From contig NZ_JARVWQ010000001.1 in the NCBI RefSeq assembly GCF_029846255.1, forward strand, positions 868,001-932,000: a stretch of DNA of 64,000 bases, given 5' to 3'. Position numbers and translations under genes: made by a program. The notes under the pieces were generated by a model. It was not told the DNA's origin, did no database searches, and was given only the letters and a program-made list of their open reading frames with translations. Below are positions 18,119 to 25,685 of this stretch, piece after piece. How positions within the stretch are numbered: position 1 is the stretch's first letter; every line of letters starts with the position of its first letter. The stretch is from Amnibacterium sp. CER49 (lineage in GTDB: Bacteria > Actinomycetota > Actinomycetes > Actinomycetales > Microbacteriaceae).

Positions 18119-19492
18119 TCAGCCCCAGGCCTTGAGGCCCAGCTGCTGCGCCTGCTTCTTCACGTCGTCGTCGTAGAGCTTCGCGCCCTGCGCCGCCGAC
18201 GAGATGCCCGAGCCGACCTGGATGAGGATCTTCTCGAGGTTCGGGCCCTTGATCGGCGAGAGGAACTCGAGCGCGACGCCCGACTTGCCCTGGTCGATGT
18301 ACTTCTGGGTGTCCGCCACGAGGGCCGGAGCGGTGCTCGGCACCTTGCACTGGCTGATCGCGTACGGGCCGGACGGCAGGCCGGTCTTGTTCTGGATGTC
18401 GCAGCCGGCGGGCGAGTTCAGCCAGGCGACGAACTTCTTCGCCGCGATGAGCTTCTGCCCGGTGGTCGTCTTCGGGATGTAGGCGCCGCCCGGCTCCCAG
18501 ATGGTGAGGTGGGTGTCCGAGGCGTTGTCGGCCGGGATCGGGAAGACGCCGATGTCGTTCACCTTGCTCGGGTCGCTCTGCAGCACGTTGCCGATGACCA
18601 CCGCGATCATCGGGTACTGCGCGGCCTTGCCCTCGGCGAGCTCCTTCAGGCCGTTCACGTTCGTGAGCGACGCGTAGTCCTTGTTCGCGAGGCCGAGCTG
18701 GTGGATCTGCGCCGTGTGCTCGAAGCCCTCGAGCGCGGGCATCTTCGAGTACTTCGCGCTCGGGTCGTTGTCGGTGTACTTGGTCGCCCACTGCGGGTCG
18801 CTCGCGCTGATGTTCGCGTAGCTGCCGAGCACGAACAGCTGGCTGGTCCACGTGTCGCCGTAGGTCTGCAGCACCGGCGTGATGCCCGCGGCCTTGATCT
18901 TCTTGCTGTTGGCGATGAACTCGTCCCAGCTCGTCGGGATCGACAGGTGGAGCTTCTCGTAGACCTTCTTGTTGTACATGATGCCGCCGGCGAAGGTCGT
19001 GCCCGCCGGGGCGCCGTAGGTCCCCTTGCTCGTGCTCACCGTGGCCTTGAAGTCCTTGGTGATGTTCTTCACCCAGGGCTCGTTCGTGAGCGGCTGCAGC
19101 GTCTGGTCCGGGTGCAGCGCCTGGAACAGCGAGCCGGAGTTGTAGAGGAAGACGTCGTCCATCTCGCCGGTCGAGAGGCGGGTCTTGATCAGGTTGTCGC
19201 CGTCGGTGCCGCCCGGGCGCGTGTCGACCGTCACCGTGACCTTCGGTTCGGCCTTGTGGAAGCCGGCCGCGTACTGCTTCGCGGTCGCGATCGACACCGG
19301 GTCGTTGCCGCCCGCGAGCAGCTTGATCGTCACGTTGCTCGTGAGCTTGCCCGAGCTCGTGTCGCTGGTGCTGCCGCCGCCACCGGCGGACGAGCCACCG
19401 AGTCCACCGGAGCAGCCGGCGAGTGAGGCGACGAGCAGGGCGGTGCCGCCCAGGGCCACCGCCGTCCTCGCCGCGGTTCCGCGGAAGACCAT
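18119..19492 (-). CDS. Extracellular solute-binding lipoprotein, family 1 (sugar ABC)
   Basis: A 457-residue lipoprotein binding a sugar outside the membrane for the CUT1 importer. A signal peptide ends in lipobox SLAGC (Cys27), followed by a Gly/Ser-rich linker to about residue 45. The mature part shows family 1 features: KYAAGFHKAEPKVTVTVDTRPGG, YGAPAGTTFAGGIMYNKKVYEKL and GGAYIPKTTTGQKLIAAKKFVAWL. The ATG at 19492 is preceded by a GAGGAGGTAAG ribosome site. Position between GH78 genes and rha operators suggests a rhamnose-containing ligand. It is first in the operon and directly downstream of a LacI operator and promoter. Confidence 0.93.
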   Translation of the reverse strand: MVFRGTAARTAVALGGTALLVASLAGCSGGLGGSSAGGGGSTSDTSSGKLTSNVTIKLLAGGNDPVSIATAKQYAAGFHKAEPKVTVTVDTRPGGTDGDNLIKTRLSTGEMDDVFLYNSGSLFQALHPDQTLQPLTNEPWVKNITKDFKATVSTSKGTYGAPAGTTFAGGIMYNKKVYEKLHLSIPTSWDEFIANSKKIKAAGITPVLQTYGDTWTSQLFVLGSYANISASDPQWATKYTDNDPSAKYSKMPALEGFEHTAQIHQLGLANKDYASLTNVNGLKELAEGKAAQYPMIAVVIGNVLQSDPSKVNDIGVFPIPADNASDTHLTIWEPGGAYIPKTTTGQKLIAAKKFVAWLNSPAGCDIQNKTGLPSGPYAISQCKVPSTAPALVADTQKYIDQGKSGVALEFLSPIKGPNLEKILIQVGSGISSAAQGAKLYDDDVKKQAQQLGLKAWG

Positions 19493-19535
19493 CGCTTACC
19501 TCCTCGTAAGTGGCCGGAACGTCCCGGCAGCGCTT

Positions 19536-19549
19536 TTGAAACGCTTCAA
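19536..19549 (-). promoter_or_regulatory. LacI-type operator of the rhamnoside importer operon
   Basis: TTGAAACGCTTCAA is a near-perfect palindrome with the central CG of LacI-family sites; six of seven base pairs are symmetric. It lies just downstream of the -10 of the importer promoter and 44 bases before the SBP start, a repressor position. It matches the sites at 28476 (rhaI) and 25657 (GH3), so one LacI protein, probably one of the two encoded at 23431 and 24547, may bind all three. Confidence 0.85.
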
Positions 19550-19555
19550 GCCGAA

Positions 19556-19584
19556 AGGATGAACCAGAGCGGGAGGCGCGTCAA
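19556..19584 (-). promoter_or_regulatory. Promoter of the SBP-permease-GH78 operon
   Basis: On the minus strand a TTGACG -35 (19584-19579) and CATCCT -10 (19561-19556) are separated by exactly 17 bases. The LacI operator follows about 6 bases later and the SBP start 64 bases later. The -35 is a good sigma-A match and the -10 is a weak one. Confidence 0.65.
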
Positions 19585-19621
19585 CGCGGCACAGGTAACG
19601 ACTGGATAACGGCCGGAAAGT

Positions 19622-19639
19622 TTCGGACCCCGGTCCGAA
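19622..19639. promoter_or_regulatory. Perfect palindrome between divergent promoters
   Basis: TTCGGACC-CC-GGTCCGAA has 8-bp perfect arms with a 2-base centre. It lies between the importer promoter and the nucleotidyltransferase promoter, in neither core promoter. It differs from the LacI sites, so a second regulator (TetR- or GntR-like site size) may bind. Function is unknown. Confidence 0.45.
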
Positions 19640-19655
19640 GTTCGCGTTGGAACGA

Positions 19656-19685
19656 TTCACAGCGCGGCCCGATCGTGCGTAGAGT
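19656..19685 (+). promoter_or_regulatory. Promoter of the nucleotidyltransferase-GH78 unit with degenerate LacI site
   Basis: TTCACA (19656-19661) and TAGAGT (19680-19685) form -35 and -10 hexamers 18 bases apart, pointing to the gene at 19760. TTGGAACGATTCAC at 19647-19660 resembles the TTGAAACGATTCAA operator of rhaI and overlaps the -35. Its centre is 111 bp from the operator at 19536. Both calls rest on motif similarity only. Confidence 0.55.
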
Positions 19686-19759
19686 GACGGCCACGCTCCG
19701 CCCGCGCCGGCCGGACGCTCCGTCGCCGGCGCCCCTCGCGGGGCGCGGGAGGACTCTCG

Positions 19760-20545
19760 GTGCGGCACCACGACGACGCCCTGCAGCGCTACGCCACGCG
19801 CCAGCGCGAGGACGACGGCGTGCTGGGCGTGATCCTCACGGGGTCGCTCGCCCGCGGGGCCGAGCGACCGGACTCCGACGTCGACGTGATCCTCGTCGTG
19901 ACGGACGAGCGCTTCGCCGCCGCGCTCGACGCCGGCCGCCTCGCGTACGTCGAGACCGACGACGTGGCGTACGAGCACGGCTACATCGACGTCAAGCTCG
20001 CGAGCCCGCGGTACCTCGAGGAGGCCGCCGAGCGGGGGGACGACCCGCTGCGCGACGGCTTCGCCGGCGCCCGCGTGGTGCTCGACCGCATCGGCGGGCT
20101 CCCCGGCCTCGTGGCGCGCGTCGCCGAGGTGCCCCAGGCGCAGTGGGACGAGCGCGCCGCGTCGTTCGTGGCGCAGGCGCGCCTCCACGGCGGGTACTTC
20201 CTCGTGCAGGGCGTCGAGCGCGGCGACCCGCTGCTCGCCGCCCATGCCGCGGTGCACCTCGCGACCTCGGCCGCGCGGGCGATGCTCGCCCTGAACCACG
20301 TGCGCTTCGCGGGCCCGAAGTACCTCGCGGCGGCGGTCCGGGCCCTGCCACGCAAGCCCACCGGCTTCGACGAGGCGCTGCTCGAGGTCGTGCAGCGCCC
20401 CTCGGTCGAGGCCGGCCGCCGGGTGCTCGGCCTGCTGGAGGGCGCCGCCGACTGGCCGCTCCCCCGCGACGCGAGCCTGTCCCGCTTCGTGCTCGACAAC
20501 GAGCTGGCGTGGCGCACCCGCGTGCCGCCGCCCGAGTACTCCTGA
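19760..20545 (+). CDS. Nucleotidyltransferase-domain protein
   Basis: A 261-residue protein with a minimal nucleotidyltransferase fold. The G28-S29 of LTGSLARGAE is followed by Asp40-V-Asp42, the metal-binding DxD, and DVDVILVV is the core strand. The C-terminal half is helical, with WDERAASFVAQARLHGGYFL and HLATSAARAMLALNHVRF, as in aminoglycoside-adenylyltransferase relatives and kanamycin-NTase-like proteins. The GTG at 19760 follows a GGGAGGA ribosome site. It is 29 bases upstream of a GH78 gene and probably co-transcribed with it, an unusual pairing. The acceptor (sugar, antibiotic or protein) cannot be told. Confidence 0.75.
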   Translation: MRHHDDALQRYATRQREDDGVLGVILTGSLARGAERPDSDVDVILVVTDERFAAALDAGRLAYVETDDVAYEHGYIDVKLASPRYLEEAAERGDDPLRDGFAGARVVLDRIGGLPGLVARVAEVPQAQWDERAASFVAQARLHGGYFLVQGVERGDPLLAAHAAVHLATSAARAMLALNHVRFAGPKYLAAAVRALPRKPTGFDEALLEVVQRPSVEAGRRVLGLLEGAADWPLPRDASLSRFVLDNELAWRTRVPPPEYS

Positions 20546-20574
20546 CCTCGTCCGACCCCTTGTGAGGAGCCCTG

Positions 20575-23376
20575 ATGACCGTCCGCGTCCGCCAGGTCCG
20601 CGCCGAGCTGCGCACCGACAGCACCGACGTCGCCGTCCCGAACCCGCGCCTCAGCTGGACCACCGAGTCCGACGGCGAGGGCTGGCTGCAGGCGCGCGCC
20701 GAGCTCGAGCTCGACGGTGCCGCCACCGCCACCGTCGAGGGCCGGGACTCGGTGCTGGTCGCCTGGCCGTTCGCACCGCTCGCGCCGCGCGAGGCGCACA
20801 CGCTGCGCGTGCGGGTCACCGGCGACGACGGTGCCACCTCCGAGTGGAGCGAGCCCACGACGGTCGTCGCCGCGTTCCTCGGCGACGGCGAGTGGACGGC
20901 GCCGCTGGTGGGGCTCGCGGACCCCCCGCGCGACGCGCAGCCGGCGCTGCTCCGCACCGAGTTCGACGTCGAGGGAAGGGTCGCCCGGGCCACGCTCTAC
21001 GCCACCGCGCACGGCGCCTACCAGGTCGAGGTCAACGGGCAGGAGGTCGACGACCAGGTGCTGAAGCCGGGGTGGACCTCGTACCAGTGGCGCCTGATCC
21101 ACGAGACCACCGACGTCACGGCGCTCGTGGCCCCTGGCCGCAACGCGATCGGCGTGACGCTCGCGGGCGCCTGGTGGACCGAGCGGTTCGGCTTCCGCGG
21201 CTTCGCGAAGCCCTTCTACGGTCCGCAGCCCGCGGTCGCCCTCCAGCTCGTCCTGGAGCTCGAGGACGGCTCCTCCCGCACGATCACGACCGGGCCGGAC
21301 TGGCGGGCGACCGGCGGGGGCCCGATCACGGCGAGCGGCATCTACGCCGGTGAGACCTACGACGCGCGGCTCGAGCAGCCCGGCTGGTCGACGCCCGGCT
21401 TCGACGACGGCGCCTGGTCCGGCGTGCGCGTCGCCGAGGGGTTCCCGGTCCCGCAGGCCCGCGTCGCGCCGCCGGTGCGCGCGACGCAGGAGCTGCCGGT
21501 GCAGGACACGGTCGTCGCGGCGAGCGGCGGCACGATCCTCGACTTCGGCCAGAACCTCGTCGGCCGACTGCGCATCCGCGTCCGCGGGACGGCGGGCACC
21601 GAGGTCGTGCTGCAGCACGCGGAGGTGCTCGAGCACGGGGAGCTCGGCCGCCGGCCGCTCCGCGCCGCCGAGGCGACCGACCGGTACGTGCTGAAGGGCG
21701 ACGGCGAGGAGGTCTGGGAGCCGCGGTTCACCTTCCACGGCTTCCGCTACGCCCAGCTCACCGGTCTCGACGTCCGGCCGGAGGACGTCACCGCGGTCGT
21801 GCTGCACAGCGACCTGCGCCGCACCGGGTGGTTCGAGAGCTCGGAGCCGCTGCTGAACCGCCTGCACGAGAACGTCGTCTGGGGCATGCGCGGCAACTTC
21901 CTGTCGGTGCCCACCGACTGCCCGCAGCGCGACGAGCGGCTCGGCTGGACCGGCGACATCCAGGTGTTCTCCCCCACCGCCTCGTTCCTCTTCGACAGCG
22001 ACGGCTTCCTCACCTCCTGGCTGCAGGACCTCGCCCTCGAGCAGCAGCACGCCGACGGCGTCGTGCCGTTCGTCGTGCCGATGGTGCTCGGCGAGCCGGC
22101 ACCCGCGGCGGCCTGGGGCGATGCCGCGACCGTCGTCCCGACGGTGCTGCACGAGCGGTTCGGCGACGTCGGCGCGCTCGAGCAGCAGCTCGGCAGCATG
22201 CGGGCATGGGCCGACGCCCTGCTCGAGCGGGCCGGCGACCGGCTGCTCTGGGAGGACTCGTTCCAGTTCGGCGACTGGCTCGACCCCACGGCGCCTCCCG
22301 AGAACCCGTTCGAGGCGCGCACCGACGCCGACATCGTGGCGAGCGCCTACCTGTTCCGCTCGACCTCCTTCGTCGCACGGGCCGCCGAGCTGCTCGGCCG
22401 GCACGACGAGGCGGAGCGCTACGGCGCGCTGGCCGAGCGGATCAGGGCGGCGTTCCTCGCCGAGTTCGTCGCCGACTCCGGCCGGATGATGTCGGACGCG
22501 CAGACCGGGTACGCGCTCGGGATCATGTTCGGTCTGAACACCGGCCCGGAGCAGCGCCAGGCGATGGGCGACCGGCTCGCCGCCCTCGTCCGCGCCAACG
22601 GCTACCGCATCGGCACCGGCTTCGTCGGCACGCCGCTCATCCTCGACGCGCTCACCGAGACCGGGCACCTCGACGCCGCCGAGCGGCTGCTCCTGCAGAC
22701 CGACAACCCGTCGTGGCTCTACTCGGTGCGAATGGGGGCGACCACCATCTGGGAGCGCTGGGACAGCATGCTCGAGGACGGCAGCATCAACCCCGGCGAG
22801 ATGACGTCGTTCAACCACTACGCCTTCGGCGCCGTCGCGGACTGGCTGCACCGGACCGTCGCGGGCCTCGCCCCGGCCGAGCCCGGCTACCGCACGCTCC
22901 GCATCGCCCCGCGGCCGCTCGGCGCGCTCACCTCGGCCGAGGCGTCGCACGAGACGCCGTACGGGCTCGCCCGCGTCGCGTGGCACCGCGAGGGCGACAC
23001 CGTCGAGATCGAGGCGACGGTGCCGGCGAACACCACCGCCGAGGTGCTGCTGCCCGACGGCGCGGCCGCGCAACGGGTCGGCTCCGGCACGCACCGCTGG
23101 AGCGTCACGCTCCCGGTCCGCAGCGCTGAACGCGGTGCCGTCGACGACAGCACGTCGCTCGCCGAGGTCATCGACGACCGCGAGGCGTACGACGCCATCG
23201 TCGCCGCGCTGCAGTCGCGTGACGAGAAGCTCGCGAGCGACTTCCGCCGGCGCACGCGCTGGACGCCGGGTCGGTCCGTCGGCGAGGCGCTGCGCTTCGT
23301 GCCCGCGGGCACGCGCTCGGCGGTCGACGAGGCGCTCGCGCGGCTGAACGAGGAGCGCTCCCCCGCGAGGCGGTGA
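20575..23376 (+). CDS. Alpha-L-rhamnosidase, GH78, with C-terminal extension
   Basis: A 933-residue GH78 enzyme. N-terminal beta-domains include LDFGQNLVGRLRIRVRG. The catalytic (alpha/alpha)6 barrel has PTDCPQRDERLGWTGDIQ (acid Glu) and GATTIWERWDSM (base Glu), then FNHYAFGAVADWLHR, all very like the GH78 at 13648. After the usual terminal beta-domain ending near THRWSVTLPV it continues for about 85 residues. This charged, mostly helical tail (SLAEVIDDREAYDAI onward) is absent from the paralogues. No signal peptide. ATG 20575 follows a GAGGAG ribosome site. Confidence 0.93.
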   Translation: MTVRVRQVRAELRTDSTDVAVPNPRLSWTTESDGEGWLQARAELELDGAATATVEGRDSVLVAWPFAPLAPREAHTLRVRVTGDDGATSEWSEPTTVVAAFLGDGEWTAPLVGLADPPRDAQPALLRTEFDVEGRVARATLYATAHGAYQVEVNGQEVDDQVLKPGWTSYQWRLIHETTDVTALVAPGRNAIGVTLAGAWWTERFGFRGFAKPFYGPQPAVALQLVLELEDGSSRTITTGPDWRATGGGPITASGIYAGETYDARLEQPGWSTPGFDDGAWSGVRVAEGFPVPQARVAPPVRATQELPVQDTVVAASGGTILDFGQNLVGRLRIRVRGTAGTEVVLQHAEVLEHGELGRRPLRAAEATDRYVLKGDGEEVWEPRFTFHGFRYAQLTGLDVRPEDVTAVVLHSDLRRTGWFESSEPLLNRLHENVVWGMRGNFLSVPTDCPQRDERLGWTGDIQVFSPTASFLFDSDGFLTSWLQDLALEQQHADGVVPFVVPMVLGEPAPAAAWGDAATVVPTVLHERFGDVGALEQQLGSMRAWADALLERAGDRLLWEDSFQFGDWLDPTAPPENPFEARTDADIVASAYLFRSTSFVARAAELLGRHDEAERYGALAERIRAAFLAEFVADSGRMMSDAQTGYALGIMFGLNTGPEQRQAMGDRLAALVRANGYRIGTGFVGTPLILDALTETGHLDAAERLLLQTDNPSWLYSVRMGATTIWERWDSMLEDGSINPGEMTSFNHYAFGAVADWLHRTVAGLAPAEPGYRTLRIAPRPLGALTSAEASHETPYGLARVAWHREGDTVEIEATVPANTTAEVLLPDGAAAQRVGSGTHRWSVTLPVRSAERGAVDDSTSLAEVIDDREAYDAIVAALQSRDEKLASDFRRRTRWTPGRSVGEALRFVPAGTRSAVDEALARLNEERSPARR

Positions 23377-23381
23377 CCGCA

Positions 23382-23411
23382 CGGGGAGGGACGCACCGGC
23401 GTCCCTCCCCG
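23382..23411. terminator. Hairpin terminator after GH78
   Basis: CGGGGAGGGACGC (23382-23394) pairs perfectly over 13 bp with GCGTCCCTCCCCG (23399-23411) around an ACCG tetraloop, 6 bases after the GH78 stop. No U-tract follows, as is common in high-GC actinomycetes. It separates the GH78 transcript from the downstream LacI gene's own promoter. Confidence 0.7.
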
Positions 23412-23416
23412 CCGGG

Positions 23417-23422
23417 TAGAGT
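23417..23422 (+). promoter_or_regulatory. -10 element for a leaderless LacI transcript
   Basis: TAGAGT lies 8 bases before the GTG at 23431, so transcription would start at or within a base or two of the start codon. No ribosome site is present before the GTG, which agrees with a leaderless mRNA. No clear -35 is visible; the matching interval falls in the terminator hairpin. Confidence 0.55.
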
Positions 23423-23430
23423 CCACCGCC

Positions 23431-24504
23431 GTGCCCGGCGACGACCTCCCCCGCGGCGGGACGCCGACGCTGCAGGACGTCGCGGCCCGCGCCGGGGTCT
23501 CGATCGGCACCGTGTCGAACGTGCTGAACCACCCCGAGAAGGTGACGACCTCGACGCGCAGCCGCGTGGCCGCCGCGATCGCGGAGCTCGGCTTCTCGCG
23601 CAACACGATGGCGAGCGCCCTGGCGTCCGGTCGCACGAGCACCTTCGGCGCCGTCGTGCCGACCTTCCGCAACTCGCTGTTCGTCGATCTCGCGAGCGGC
23701 GCGCAGCGGGCGGCGAAGGAGCGTGGCTTCCGGCTGCAGCTCGCGAGCGCGGACAGCGACATCCTGCTCCAGGACGAGCACGTCGAGTTCCTCACCGGCG
23801 CGCGCGTGACGGGGCTGCTGCTCGCGCCGATGCAGGAGTCCCGGGTCGAGATCGAGCAGGTGCGCCGACGGGGCGTGCCGGTGGTCCTGCTCAACTACGT
23901 CTCCGCCGAGCACGACGTGTGCACCGTGCTCATCGACAACGAGCAGGTCGGCTACCTCGCGGCGACGCACCTCATCGAGCTCGGGCGGCGGCGCATCCTC
24001 TGGGTGGGCGGCCGCTACGACTACCAGCCGACGACGCTGCGGCGGCGGGGCGTGCTCCGGGCCGTGGCCGAGCACCCCGACGTGCGGCTCGAGCAGCTCG
24101 AGGTCGAGGACATCGAGGCCGGCGGCGGCGCGGTCGCGGGCCGCTACGTCGCCGACTCCCCGGCGGGCCGGCGGCCCGACGCCGTGCTCGCGGTGACGGA
24201 CATGCTCGGCATGGGCACGATCAGCACGCTCATCGCGGCCGGACTCGGCGTGCCGGGCGACGTCGCCGTGCTCGGCTGCGACCACAACTCCGCCGCGTGG
24301 GGCGGCGCGATCCCGCTCACCTCGGTCTCCATGCAGGGCGAGGAGATGGGCGAGGAGGGCGTCCGACTGCTGCTCGAGGAGCTGGCGCACGAGGGCGACG
24401 CGCACGCCCACCGCACCGTCGTGCTGCAGCCGCACGTCGTGGCGCGGGAGAGCACGATCGGCCGCGCCGCCATGGAGGAGCGCTGGCGGCCGCCCGCCAC
24501 CTGA
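23431..24504 (+). CDS. LacI-family transcriptional regulator (1)
   Basis: A 357-residue repressor with an N-terminal HTH (TLQDVAARAGVSIGTVSNVL, about residues 13-32), a hinge (NTMASALASGR) and a periplasmic-binding-like sensor domain with VVLLNYVSAEHDVCTVLIDN and AVLAVTDMLGMGTISTLIA. The GTG start appears leaderless. It faces a second LacI gene tail to tail, and both sit amid rhamnose genes carrying TTGAA-N4-TTCAA operators, so a role as rhamnose/rhamnoside repressor is likely. Which of the two binds which site cannot be read from sequence. Confidence 0.92.
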   Translation: MPGDDLPRGGTPTLQDVAARAGVSIGTVSNVLNHPEKVTTSTRSRVAAAIAELGFSRNTMASALASGRTSTFGAVVPTFRNSLFVDLASGAQRAAKERGFRLQLASADSDILLQDEHVEFLTGARVTGLLLAPMQESRVEIEQVRRRGVPVVLLNYVSAEHDVCTVLIDNEQVGYLAATHLIELGRRRILWVGGRYDYQPTTLRRRGVLRAVAEHPDVRLEQLEVEDIEAGGGAVAGRYVADSPAGRRPDAVLAVTDMLGMGTISTLIAAGLGVPGDVAVLGCDHNSAAWGGAIPLTSVSMQGEEMGEEGVRLLLEELAHEGDAHAHRTVVLQPHVVARESTIGRAAMEERWRPPAT

Positions 24505-24546
24505 CGCTCCCGGACCGCTCCGGATCCGTGAACGGGGACGGGCGCG

Positions 24547-25539
24547 TCAGCGGGCGGCCGTCGACTCCCGGACCACGAGCTCCGGCTGGAACACGATCTG
24601 CCGGTGCCGCTCGTCGCCGTCGAGCTCGGCGAGCAGCAGCCCGAGCGCCTCGGCGCCCATCCGCTCCCGCGGCTGCCGGATCGAGGTGATGGGCACCGCC
24701 GCTGCGGCCGCGAAGTCGATGTCGTCGTAGCCGACGAGCGCGACGTCGTGCGGCACCCGGACCCCGCCGAGCAGCAGCCCCTGCAGCACGCCGAGGGCGA
24801 CCACGTCGTTCGCGGCGAGCACCGCGTCGCACCGCGGCTCCTGCTCGAGCACCCGGCGGCCGGCTGAGACGCCCTCCGTCATCGACAGCCCGGGCGTCTC
24901 GAGCACGTCGAGTCGCGCGTCGGGCACCTCGGCGACGGCCTCGCGGGCACCCCGGAGGCGATCGCGCACCTGGCCGAGCTCGAGCGGGCCGCCCACGAAG
25001 CCCAGCCGTCGCCGCCCGGTGTCCAGCAGGTGCTGCGCCGCCAGCCGCCCGCCGGCCACGTCGTCGACCGACACGGAGGAGAACCCCTCACCGGCCAGTC
25101 GGTCGACGAGCACCGTCGGGATGCCCCGCGCGCGCAGCCGGTGCAGGCGCTCCCCCACCTCGCCGACCGGGGTGATGAGCAGGCCGCGCACGCGCTGCTC
25201 CTCGAACAGGTCGAGGTGCGCTGCCTCGCGGTCCCGCCGCTCGTCGCTGTTCGCGAGCAGGACCACGAGCCCCTCCTCCGCGGCCCGCTCCTCGACGCCG
25301 CGCGCGACATCGGTGAAGAACGGGTTGCCGACGTCGAGCACGACGAGCCCGATGCTCCGGCTCGCTCCGGCGCGGAGCTGCCGAGCCGCGTCGTTGCGCA
25401 CGAAGCCGAGCGCCTCGATCGCGGCGATCACGCGCTCGGCGGTCGCCGCGGCGACCTTCTCCGGGTTGTTGAGCACGTTCGAGACGGTGCCGACGGAGAC
25501 GCCCGCCTGCTCCGCGACGTCGCGCACGCTCACCGCCAT
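24547..25539 (-). CDS. LacI-family transcriptional regulator (2)
   Basis: A 330-residue LacI-type repressor. HTH SVRDVAEQAGVSVGTVSNVL at residues 4-23, hinge NDAARQLRAGASR, then a sensor domain with VVLDVGNPFFTDVARGVEE, VDRLAGEGFSSVSVDD and VALVGYDDIDFAAAAAVPITSIRQP. The ATG at 25539 has a GGAGCGGGAC ribosome site. It is divergent from the GH3-rhaM operon, whose promoter region carries a LacI-type site, so direct regulation of those genes is the simplest reading. It converges with LacI (1), with only 42 bases between their ends. Confidence 0.93.
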   Translation of the reverse strand: MAVSVRDVAEQAGVSVGTVSNVLNNPEKVAAATAERVIAAIEALGFVRNDAARQLRAGASRSIGLVVLDVGNPFFTDVARGVEERAAEEGLVVLLANSDERRDREAAHLDLFEEQRVRGLLITPVGEVGERLHRLRARGIPTVLVDRLAGEGFSSVSVDDVAGGRLAAQHLLDTGRRRLGFVGGPLELGQVRDRLRGAREAVAEVPDARLDVLETPGLSMTEGVSAGRRVLEQEPRCDAVLAANDVVALGVLQGLLLGGVRVPHDVALVGYDDIDFAAAAAVPITSIRQPRERMGAEALGLLLAELDGDERHRQIVFQPELVVRESTAAR

Positions 25540-25656
25540 GTCCCGCTCCGCCCTGCTCCGCCGGCCTCGTCCGGCTCAGTCTGCCGTCTCGGGCATCCTC
25601 CGATGCGAAGCCCACGCAACGGAACCCCTCGATGCCGGAGCCCGCCACCGCTACGG

Positions 25657-25670
25657 TTGAAGCGTTTCAG
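25657..25670 (+). promoter_or_regulatory. LacI-type operator of the GH3-rhaM operon
   Basis: TTGAAGCGTTTCAG matches the rha-region operator with five of seven symmetric pairs and a central CG. It begins on the last base of a possible -10 (TACGGT, 25652-25657) and lies 15 bases before the GH3 ATG. A weak -35 (TCGATG, 25629) is 17 bases upstream of that -10. Confidence 0.72.
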
Positions 25671-25685
25671 AACGGGGGCGCGAGG

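Noticed and set aside
23382-23411. The hairpin after GH78 as an operator of the LacI gene
   Set aside because: It lacks the LacI-type half sites, has a tetraloop, and lies directly after a stop codon, so a terminator is more likely.
19981-24435. A 1484-codon open frame on the minus strand over the GH78 and LacI genes
   Set aside because: It is the antisense shadow of well-supported plus-strand genes. Its translation is low-complexity (Arg, Ala, Gly, Glu, Val) with no motif, a known effect of very high G+C third positions.
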